Of a DNA stretch of 8,037 nt, positions 1-5,077 are shown in pieces. Location of the stretch: contig DAOUGC010000217.1 of the NCBI GenBank assembly GCA_034429695.1, positions 1-8,037 of the forward strand, in the 5' to 3' direction. A model generated the notes under the pieces. It had not been told where the DNA came from. It searched no databases and saw nothing but the letters and a program-made list of their open reading frames with translations. Both the position numbers and the translations under genes were made by a program. Source of the stretch: DAOUGC01 sp034429695. GTDB taxonomy: Bacteria > Chloroflexota > Anaerolineae > Anaerolineales > Anaerolineaceae. Each line of letters begins with the position of its first letter. Position 1 is the stretch's first letter.

Positions 1-429
1 GAACTGGCCAGGTATGGCGAGTGGGTTGATGGTGGCGGGTGTGGGTGTGAACTAGCTCGTCGTTGTCCTCAGGTTCGCATTGTGCCTCGACCGATTTTCG
101 CCTTTTCGCCAACCGTTCTTGGGACAAACACATCTTGATTTAAGGGTTGCTTTGTAAAATTTTTGATGTACAATGAAATTGATTCGCTAGAGATTCCCGT
201 TGTGCGCCGTCATCACGACCCGGCATTAACATCGCCATCTCATTTCGACCGGTTGCCTGCCAAACGCTCTGCAGAGAGACGCCATGATTGGATTCCGCGA
301 TTCACGCACGGGGGAGCATCAATGATTCCTCCGCAACCAACATTATGGGTTTTCATACTATACTTATGATGAGTAGTGAGTTTGTTAAGCCGTCCTCTTT
401 CCTCCGGCGTGACCGTTGAGATGGAGATC
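1..429. other. Leader region without a convincing gene
   Basis: No reading frame here resembles a protein I recognise. Plus-strand frame 1 is open from the left edge to a TGA at 136-138 (45 codons) and could be the tail of an upstream gene, but its composition is not persuasive. Frame 2 closes at a TAG at 53-55. From about 120 to 375 the DNA is clearly less GC-rich than the genes, as expected for a promoter and leader. It holds one possible promoter (listed separately), a 10-bp palindrome CTCTGCAGAG at 267-276 that might be a protein site, and -10-like boxes TATACT (359-364) and TATGAT (365-370) without a matching -35. No RNA gene or mobile element is visible. Confidence 0.5.
147..174 (+). 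promoter_or_regulatory. Possible sigma70-type promoter upstream of the LGFP-like lipoprotein gene
   Basis: TTGCTT (147-152) and TACAAT (169-174) are separated by 16 bp in an AT-rich stretch. Both boxes are near the bacterial housekeeping consensus. Transcription would start near 181 and leave a leader of about 250 nt before the ATG at 430. The long leader is a weakness of this assignment; a nearer start from the TATACT or TATGAT boxes at 359-370 is the alternative. Confidence 0.35.
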
Positions 430-1596
430 ATGATTAACCGATTGGTTCGTCTGGAGTGGTGGAAGCGCTGTACGATTGCGCTCGTGTTTTTGCTGAGCGC
501 CTGTTCTGCGCCCCCCATGCAGCCCCAGGAAACTGCGCCAATTGGACAAATGACTCCAGATTCTCGCCTGGTTAGTTTTTATCATTCCAACGGGGGACAG
601 GAAGTTCTCGGCGCAATCATTTCTGAGGCTTATGAGGCAGATTCCCTGATCTGTCAGGATACCGAAAAAGCCCGCTTGTGTTTCAATCCCAATGGCAATG
701 GTTTTAATCGTTATACTCTCACCTGGACGAGTTCTGTCCAGCACTTTAGCACACCTTATGCCGAGGTGCTCAACCGGATGGGCGGCGAAGCCGTGTTTGG
801 GCAACCGCTGGGTGAGCCGCGCATTACCGTTGACGGCAGCATGGAACAGCTCTACACCACGGTGCTGGTCTATTCCCCGGCAGACAGTCCCTCCCTGGCA
901 CATTTCCGCCAGCTTGCGATCACCATGAACATGCCGGCGTCAGCCCCTGGTCCCAGCATATATGACAAAAGTGATGGCATGATCTTCCGCCCGGTGCAGG
1001 GCGGCGATCTGGGTTATCATGTGCCGCTGGTGTTTGATGAGTTTATTGCCCAGCACGGCGGTATTGAACAATCAGGCGAGCCGATCTCAGAGCCGATGCG
1101 TTTTGAGCGCGATGGCAGGTTGCTGGCGCGCCAGTGTTTCCAGAATTACTGTCTGGAATATGATGCAGAGGCTGCCCCGGGGCAGCAAACACGCCTGGCT
1201 TCACTGGGGCTGGAATATAGCAAAACCATCCCGGCCAACCCAATCGACCCGGTGGATGCGCCTGAGGTGGATAACAGCCTGTGCGTGCAGGTCAGCGAAG
1301 ACAAGGCGCAGGTTGCTTCAAATGAAGCGCAGACGCTGTACATGCTGGTTTACAAGCGCCACACCATGGAGCCGGTGCCGAACGTGACCGCCACGGTGAC
1401 GTTGACGCTGCCCGATGGGCGCGAGCTGGTGTATTACGCCCCACCCACCGGCGCAAACGGTTGGGTCAGCATTCAGATTCCGCCCATTGACGGCGTGGAT
1501 AATGGCTCGATAGTAATGTATCGCGTGTGTCTGGATCAGATGGCCTCTGACCCGGAGTGCTTCTCAGAAACATACCTGATCTGGAATCATCGGTAA
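430..1596 (+). CDS. Putative lipoprotein with three LGFP-like modules and a C-terminal beta-sandwich-like domain
   Basis: Predicted exported lipoprotein of 388 residues. From the ATG at 430 the signal peptide is short and normal: basic N-terminus, hydrophobic core, then lipobox LSAC with the lipidated Cys at residue 25. The mature chain holds three related modules at about 46-96, 110-160 and 199-262. Each has a Gly-Gly pair, then G.P.(S/G)EP or a variant, then an aromatic strand such as LEY or VYSP. This resembles LGFP-type repeats of actinobacterial and chloroflexotal surface proteins, often linked to wall polymers; that is family analogy, not proof. Residues 280-388 look like an Ig-like or invasin-type beta-sandwich (V.NVTATVTLTLPDG, then TGANGWVSI). 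Mature cysteines at 75/84, 236/241 and 285/367/377 could form disulfides outside the cell. Start choice: the frame extends to GTG 376 and ATG 421, but 430 has GGAG at 423-426 (spacing only 3) and gives the best signal peptide. The exact function is unknown. The 3' end converges with the LysM gene. Confidence 0.8.
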   Translation: MINRLVRLEWWKRCTIALVFLLSACSAPPMQPQETAPIGQMTPDSRLVSFYHSNGGQEVLGAIISEAYEADSLICQDTEKARLCFNPNGNGFNRYTLTWTSSVQHFSTPYAEVLNRMGGEAVFGQPLGEPRITVDGSMEQLYTTVLVYSPADSPSLAHFRQLAITMNMPASAPGPSIYDKSDGMIFRPVQGGDLGYHVPLVFDEFIAQHGGIEQSGEPISEPMRFERDGRLLARQCFQNYCLEYDAEAAPGQQTRLASLGLEYSKTIPANPIDPVDAPEVDNSLCVQVSEDKAQVASNEAQTLYMLVYKRHTMEPVPNVTATVTLTLPDGRELVYYAPPTGANGWVSIQIPPIDGVDNGSIVMYRVCLDQMASDPECFSETYLIWNHR

Positions 1597-1607
1597 GCGG
1601 GAAAAAT

Positions 1608-2600
1608 CTAACGCCGGGCCTGAGCGGTCAGCACCACCTGTTCGATGGCTCCCCAGGCGGCGTAAACTGCGAAATCAAAATCCAGCTCCCCTCCTGCAGT
1701 GAGGGGAGTATTGCTTTCCCAACGCCGTGCGCCAATCACCCGTCCGCTGGCATCCAGTGCGGCGGCAGCCACCCACACGGATGCCGCTTCGCCCTCGCCT
1801 TCCAGGATCACCCTGCCGGTCACACGGGCAGTGGTGCGGTCAGAGGACAGGTTGACCTGCTGATCCTCCACCCGCGCGGGCAGGTAACGCGCAGCCGGGT
1901 CGGTGAGCGGCAGCGCTGACAGGATCTCCACCCCCCAGCTTTGCGGGGCGGCCAGGGAGGGCGGGAAGTAGACGGCAACGGGCAGGTTTTCCCCCGGTCC
2001 GGCCACATCCAGCAGGGCAGGCCCGGCCTGCTCGTGATTTTGTCCATCGCTGCTGGTCACGATAAAGCGCGCAACGATGCTTTCCACCCACGCATCGGTT
2101 TGCGGGTTTGCCACCAGCGCAAAGCACCACGCGCCGCCCTCGGCGGTTGGGGTGCACCCGGAGCCGCTCACCTGAATGCCCACCGGTGTGGGTTGGGGGG
2201 TGCCGCCTGCCTGCGAGGGCGCGGCTGCCGCTGGAATGATCAGGCTTTGGCCAATCGACATGCTGTACGGGTCAACATCCGGGTTGGCGTCACGCAGCGC
2301 CTGCAGGGTGATTCCGTAGCGGTAGGCAATGCCGCCCATATCCTCACCGGCCTGTACCACATGGGTTTGCGGAGTGGCGGTTGGGGATGGCAAGGGGGTG
2401 TCCAGCACGGCGCCGCTTTCATCCACTTGCGGCTGATTGCCGGTGGGCGTCAGCCAGGGGCGCAGTTGCGGCGGGGTGGCGCTGGGCTGCGCGGCTTGTG
2501 ACGGCAAGGGGCTGGGTGAGCCGGGAGCGGCACAACCCGCCAGCAGAACCAGGCACAAGCAGCCCAAGGTGAGACGCGCGGAAAAGGATGAGATTGCCAT
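1608..2600 (-). CDS. LysM-domain lipoprotein
   Basis: Predicted exported lipoprotein of 330 residues. A signal peptide ends in lipobox LAGC with the lipidated Cys at residue 23. A Pro/Thr/Ser-rich linker (about 24-78) follows. One LysM domain lies at about 79-123: it opens THVVQAGEDMGGIAYRYGI, contains the L..ANP core and ends IGQSLIIPA. LysM binds N-acetylglucosamine polymers, typically peptidoglycan. A second Pro-rich linker leads to a beta-rich C-terminal domain (about 147-330) that resembles FxLYD-type or similar Ig-like accessory domains; Cys149 and Cys159 could pair. No hydrolase domain is visible, so a binding or anchoring role is inferred, not an enzymatic one. The frame stays open upstream to 2828, but M at 2600 gives a canonical lipoprotein signal and sits directly behind a TATAAT box, so the upstream extension is rejected. 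The gene is divergent from the TPR gene across a repeat-rich region. Confidence 0.88.
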   Translation of the reverse strand: MAISSFSARLTLGCLCLVLLAGCAAPGSPSPLPSQAAQPSATPPQLRPWLTPTGNQPQVDESGAVLDTPLPSPTATPQTHVVQAGEDMGGIAYRYGITLQALRDANPDVDPYSMSIGQSLIIPAAAAPSQAGGTPQPTPVGIQVSGSGCTPTAEGGAWCFALVANPQTDAWVESIVARFIVTSSDGQNHEQAGPALLDVAGPGENLPVAVYFPPSLAAPQSWGVEILSALPLTDPAARYLPARVEDQQVNLSSDRTTARVTGRVILEGEGEAASVWVAAAALDASGRVIGARRWESNTPLTAGGELDFDFAVYAAWGAIEQVVLTAQARR

Positions 2601-2606
2601 GCCTGC

Positions 2607-2612
2607 ATTATA
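2607..2612 (-). promoter_or_regulatory. -10 box of the LysM lipoprotein gene, predicting a leaderless mRNA
   Basis: The minus strand reads TATAAT, a perfect -10 consensus, followed by exactly six bases (GCAGGC) and the ATG at 2600. A start point seven bases past the -10 box would be the A of the ATG, so the message would have no 5' leader. In agreement, no Shine-Dalgarno sequence is suitably spaced. No good -35 box is seen at 16-19 bp. Confidence 0.55.
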
Positions 2613-2667
2613 AACGAGGATTGACCTCCCATTTGGCATGGCAATAATGACAGAGTGGGCTGGGAAG

Positions 2668-2743
2668 CTGACAACGGATTTGGATTCAAACTCCTGCTGG
2701 CGATTTTTGCATCTGGGCGGTGAAAACAAAAATCGGTGGGCTG
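2668..2743 (+). repeat. Dispersed direct repeat, copy A
   Basis: This copy begins CTGACAACGGATTT, has a 9-nt variable spacer, then 32 nt (2691-2722) that match copy B with two differences. A 13-nt divergent stretch and GTGGGCTG (2736-2743) follow, with the same spacing as in copy B. Copy B lies about 366 bp downstream on the same strand. The structure suggests a small non-autonomous element (REP or MITE-like) present more than once in the genome. Confidence 0.8.
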
Positions 2744-2795
2744 GAAGAACGCCGCGCCAGCGAAGCTGGCGACCCATCCTACCCACTGATTTTTG
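2727..2795. repeat. Imperfect hairpin with a nested perfect hairpin
   Basis: Outer arms 2727-2744 and 2778-2795 pair at 15 of 18 positions; one of the three exceptions would be a G-U pair in RNA. Inside lies CGCCAGC (2755-2761), a GAA loop and GCTGGCG (2765-2771), a perfect 7-bp stem. The left arm overlaps the end of direct repeat copy A. The hairpin lacks a run of T on either side, so it is not a standard terminator. Confidence 0.65.
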
Positions 2796-2798
2796 TGG

Positions 2799-2817
2799 CG
2801 GCGCACGGCGTGCGCCG
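2799..2817. repeat. Compact perfect hairpin
   Basis: CGGCGCAC (2799-2806), a three-base loop GGC and GTGCGCCG (2810-2817) form a perfect 8-bp GC-rich stem. It follows the previous hairpin after three bases. No T-tract follows. Confidence 0.65.
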
Positions 2818-2834
2818 AAAACGGTCATTTTGGC

Positions 2835-2887
2835 GGGACGGGCTGTACCTGTCAGGGTCGATTCACGCGCTTCCTCCCGCCCGTCCC
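2835..2887. repeat. Inverted repeat with a 35-nt loop
   Basis: GGGACGGGC (2835-2843) and GCCCGTCCC (2879-2887) are perfect 9-bp arms. The right arm runs into CCCTACA (2886-2892). The same CCCTACA occurs at 3159-3165 near the right end of the second repeat unit, so 2887-2897 may be the degraded right part of the copy A element. Confidence 0.5.
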
Positions 2888-2928
2888 CTACAAATCTCGA
2901 TGAAGGTTGGCGTGGGGCACGTCATTCT

Positions 2929-2962
2929 CCTCCCCCATCGACGTTCTTTTCGATGGGGGAGG
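2929..2962. repeat. Perfect 13-bp stem-loop
   Basis: CCTCCCCCATCGA (2929-2941), an 8-nt loop and TCGATGGGGGAGG (2950-2962) form a perfect 13-bp stem. This is the strongest secondary structure in the window. No T-tract follows, so a repeat element or structured RNA is more likely than an intrinsic terminator. Confidence 0.75.
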
Positions 2963-2965
2963 TGG

Positions 2966-3019
2966 GCGAATGCGCGAGGAATCCGGGCATCCAGCAAGAT
3001 TTCTCTCGCGCGCATTCGC
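2966..3019. repeat. 11-bp inverted repeat
   Basis: GCGAATGCGCG (2966-2976) and CGCGCATTCGC (3009-3019) are perfect arms around a 32-nt interior. It lies three bases after the 13-bp stem-loop and ends 14 bases before direct repeat copy B. With that stem-loop it forms a separate block between the two repeat copies. Confidence 0.6.
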
Positions 3020-3033
3020 ACGGAGGGGGTGTT

Positions 3034-3112
3034 CTGACAACGGATTTCAGGGATATGGACTCTTGCTGGCGATTTTTGTATCTGGGCGGTGCAATCAACA
3101 AATGGTGGGCTG
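3034..3112 (+). repeat. Dispersed direct repeat, copy B
   Basis: Same architecture as copy A: CTGACAACGGATTT, here a 12-nt spacer, a 32-nt conserved block (3060-3091) with two differences, a 13-nt divergent stretch and GTGGGCTG (3105-3112). The extra three bases lie in the first spacer. This copy continues into a clean hairpin at GGTGGGCTGA, whereas copy A continues into an imperfect one. Confidence 0.8.
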
Positions 3113-3191
3113 AGAAAGCATCAGCCCACCCTACCTGGCGCGATGCTTTCTCAACCTGCCCTACAGGTCTTATCCACCCAAATCCGTTGTC
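3036..3191. mobile_element. Possible 156-bp MITE-like element with 12-bp terminal inverted repeats
   Basis: GACAACGGATTT (3036-3047) and AAATCCGTTGTC (3180-3191) are perfect 12-bp inverted ends. They enclose the conserved block of copy B and the competing hairpins at 3104-3153. No transposase is encoded and no target-site duplication is visible at the flanks. The right end pairs even better with the start of copy A (14 bp), so the larger unit 2670-3191 is an alternative boundary. MITE or REP-like identity is inferred from structure alone. Confidence 0.45.
3104..3153. repeat. Two overlapping, mutually exclusive hairpins
   Basis: GGTGGGCTGA (3104-3113) pairs perfectly with TCAGCCCACC (3121-3130) around a 7-nt loop. 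TGAGAAAGCATC (3111-3122) pairs perfectly with GATGCTTTCTCA (3142-3153). The arms share 3111-3113 and 3121-3122, so the two stems cannot both form fully. They may reflect element ends or an RNA switch; the sequence does not decide. Confidence 0.65.
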
Positions 3192-3235
3192 TGCCAGCCT
3201 TTCAACTTTGTCAAAACGCCACAGGCGCGGTTTTC

Positions 3236-3265
3236 TTGCCGTTTCCTGCCTGCCTGTGCTAAACT
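3236..3265 (+). promoter_or_regulatory. Candidate promoter of the TPR gene, predicting a leaderless mRNA
   Basis: TTGCCG (3236-3241) is followed by an 18-bp spacer and TAAACT (3260-3265). The -10 box is preceded by TGC, giving an extended -10 motif. Six bases then lead to the ATG at 3272, so the expected start point is at or next to the A of the ATG. No Shine-Dalgarno sequence is seen. The geometry equals that of the divergent LysM gene. Confidence 0.5.
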
Positions 3266-3271
3266 GATGGC

Positions 3272-5068
3272 ATGGCGTTGGACGATTCCATGTTTCAGGA
3301 AACCATGCTTGCCATTCAAACCGGCGACCGGGCTCGGGCGCGCGATTTGCTCACGCGCCTGATCAAACGTGACGCCAACCGCGCCGATTACTGGTTGTGG
3401 ATGAGCGCCGTGGTGGACAGCCAGCGCGAGCGCATCTATTGCCTTAAGGAAGTGCTCAGGCTGGACCCTGATAACACAGACGCCCGACGCGGGTTGATCA
3501 TGCTGGGCGCGGCGAAACCGGATCAACGCCTGGCTGCCCCAGAAAAACTTCAACGCCGCAACTGGCGCGCCAGTTTGCCGCAGATCGCCAAACCAGCCGA
3601 ACGCAGCCCCATTAAGTGGAAGCAGGTGGCTCTGGTGGGGGTGGCAGGTTTGGTGGTACTAGGATTGGTGGCGGCAGGTGTCATTGGGGGGTTGGTCCGC
3701 AAACGCCCTGTCTCAAGCGGCAATTATCTGCTCATCACAGCAGGACCTTCACCCACCTTTTTACCCAAAGCGACCCAGGCAGGGGATGAACAAACCGCCC
3801 AGACCGATGGGCAGGAATTGCCGCCTCTGGCTGAATATCTTAATCTGCATTACACCCCCACACCCATGTACGTCAGCACCCAGCATCCGGCGGACGAAAA
3901 CTTTCGTATTGCCATGCGAAGTTATGATGGCGGCGATTGGGAGGGGGCCATTCAGTACGCCAATTTTGTCCTGCGTGCTGAACCCAACTCTCCTGATCTG
4001 CATTACCTGATCGGTGAATCGTATCGTCAAATGGGTGAGTACGGACAGGCTGAAGAAGCCTACCGCAATGCCCTGGCGCTGGATGAAAATTTTGCCCCGG
4101 CTCACCTGGGGCTGGCGCGCAACGAACTGGATGCCCCATCCGGCTCGCGCGGGCAGGCACTGAGCGAGCTTAACCGCGCCATTTCGCTTGATCCCAACCT
4201 GTACGAAGCCCGGCTGGAACTGGCCACCATTCAAATCGATGCGGGCAGCCCTGAGGTTGCGCTTGAAACCCTGGCTCCGGTGGAAGAGCTTGCGCCGAAC
4301 TCGGTTTTATATCATTACCTGAGTGGCCGCGCCCACCTGGCGTTAAAGGATATGGAACCCGCTCTGCAAAGCGCCCAACAGGCGTACGAACTGGACCGCG
4401 GATTCCTGCCGGCTTACCGCCTGCTGGTTGAGGTGTACACCCAACTGGACCAGCCGGGGCAGTCCATTGAGCTGCTTGAGATCTACACGCTGTACGAACC
4501 GGAAGACGACACCGCCCTGGTATGGCTCGGGCAGGCTTACGCGGCTGCCGGTGATACCGACAAAGCGTTGGATGCCTTTGACCGTGCCCTCAAAACCAAC
4601 CGTTTTGCCTGGCGCGCGTACGTTCAACGCGGCAAAATGCACCTCGAAAATGGCGATATTGAGCAGGCGGTGGATGATCTCGAAACCGCACAACGCATTG
4701 ACAGTCGTTCTTTTGAAGAACACATGTTGCTGGGCCAGGCTTACATGCAGCAGGAAGAGTTCGGCGCGGCTTACCAGCAATTTAACCTGGCTGATGCTTA
4801 CAATGAGACGGAATTGCAACAGGCTGAGATGACTTACTGGCGCGCCCTTTCCCTTGACGGGTTGGGCGAGGAACGCGCTGCCCTGCGTGACTATACCATC
4901 CTGCTGGCCTTGGAGGATGTGGATCTGCCTGAGGAATGGTTGGAGCAAGCCAGACAGCGATTGGGCGTCACCCCGACGGTTGAAGTCACCCCGACCGCCA
5001 CGGGTAAAACCGCCACCCCAACCCCTAAAAAAGCCACTTCCACTCCCACCCCAACCACCAGGCCCTGA
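3272..5068 (+). CDS. Membrane-anchored TPR protein with Thr/Pro-rich tail
   Basis: A 598-residue protein built mostly of tetratricopeptide repeats, which mediate protein-protein contacts. Residues 1-80 form a short helical TPR-like domain (RARDLLTRLIKRDANRADYW, then CLKEVLRLDPDN). One transmembrane helix lies at about 117-141, flanked by basic residues on both sides. A Pro/Thr/Gln-rich linker (about 155-205) follows. Then comes a long TPR array, about 207-560, with classical signatures such as YRQMGEYGQAEEAYRNALAL, WLGQAYAAAGDTDKALDAF and RGKMHLENGDIEQAVDDL. The end (about 566-598) is a low-complexity Thr/Pro/Lys tail typical of surface linkers. Likely topology: small TPR domain inside, large array outside, although the charge pattern does not settle it. 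No catalytic domain is seen. It is probably a scaffold for an envelope complex. The PBP-like gene begins nine bases after its stop, so a shared transcript and related role are likely. Confidence 0.87.
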   Translation: MALDDSMFQETMLAIQTGDRARARDLLTRLIKRDANRADYWLWMSAVVDSQRERIYCLKEVLRLDPDNTDARRGLIMLGAAKPDQRLAAPEKLQRRNWRASLPQIAKPAERSPIKWKQVALVGVAGLVVLGLVAAGVIGGLVRKRPVSSGNYLLITAGPSPTFLPKATQAGDEQTAQTDGQELPPLAEYLNLHYTPTPMYVSTQHPADENFRIAMRSYDGGDWEGAIQYANFVLRAEPNSPDLHYLIGESYRQMGEYGQAEEAYRNALALDENFAPAHLGLARNELDAPSGSRGQALSELNRAISLDPNLYEARLELATIQIDAGSPEVALETLAPVEELAPNSVLYHYLSGRAHLALKDMEPALQSAQQAYELDRGFLPAYRLLVEVYTQLDQPGQSIELLEIYTLYEPEDDTALVWLGQAYAAAGDTDKALDAFDRALKTNRFAWRAYVQRGKMHLENGDIEQAVDDLETAQRIDSRSFEEHMLLGQAYMQQEEFGAAYQQFNLADAYNETELQQAEMTYWRALSLDGLGEERAALRDYTILLALEDVDLPEEWLEQARQRLGVTPTVEVTPTATGKTATPTPKKATSTPTPTTRP

Positions 5069-5070
5069 GG
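5067..5070 (+). promoter_or_regulatory. Ribosome binding site that sets the TTG start of the PBP-like gene
   Basis: GAGG overlaps the TGA stop (5066-5068) of the TPR gene and lies seven bases before the TTG at 5078. This spacing supports the TTG as the true start and suggests translational coupling. A further in-frame TTG at 5102 has no comparable site. Confidence 0.6.
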
Positions 5071-5077
5071 TTCTTCG

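Noticed and set aside
163..369. A 68-codon plus-strand open frame upstream of the first gene.
   Set aside because: There is no ribosome binding site, the composition is unlike the neighbouring genes, and it lies in the low-GC leader region.
376..429. Longer starts of the first lipoprotein at GTG 376 or ATG 421.
   Set aside because: The GTG start would give an N-region of about 32 residues, too long for a lipoprotein signal. The ATG at 421 remains possible and changes only three residues, but has no ribosome binding site.
1941..2501. A 186-codon plus-strand open frame antisense to the LysM gene.
   Set aside because: It is a GC-rich shadow of the real gene. The minus-strand frame has a signal peptide, lipobox and LysM domain, whereas this one has no recognisable feature.
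2601..2828. An N-terminal extension of the LysM protein by 76 residues (start at 2828) or 13 residues (start at 2639).
   Set aside because: The extension reads through the hairpin region and would bury the lipoprotein signal peptide. The TATAAT box six bases before the ATG at 2600 supports the short form.
2929..2962. An intrinsic terminator.
   Set aside because: The stem is strong but no run of T follows on either strand, and both flanking genes point away from it.
2668..3112. A CRISPR array suggested by repeated blocks.
   Set aside because: There are only two copies, about 366 bp apart, with unequal internal spacers and no regular repeat-spacer rhythm or cas genes.
2638..3267. A 209-codon plus-strand open frame across the repeat region, in which both repeat copies keep the same reading phase.
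   Set aside because: It covers hairpins and repeats, starts inside the region upstream of the LysM gene, has no ribosome binding site, and its only self-similarity is the DNA repeat itself. The shared phase follows from a spacing that happens to be a multiple of three.
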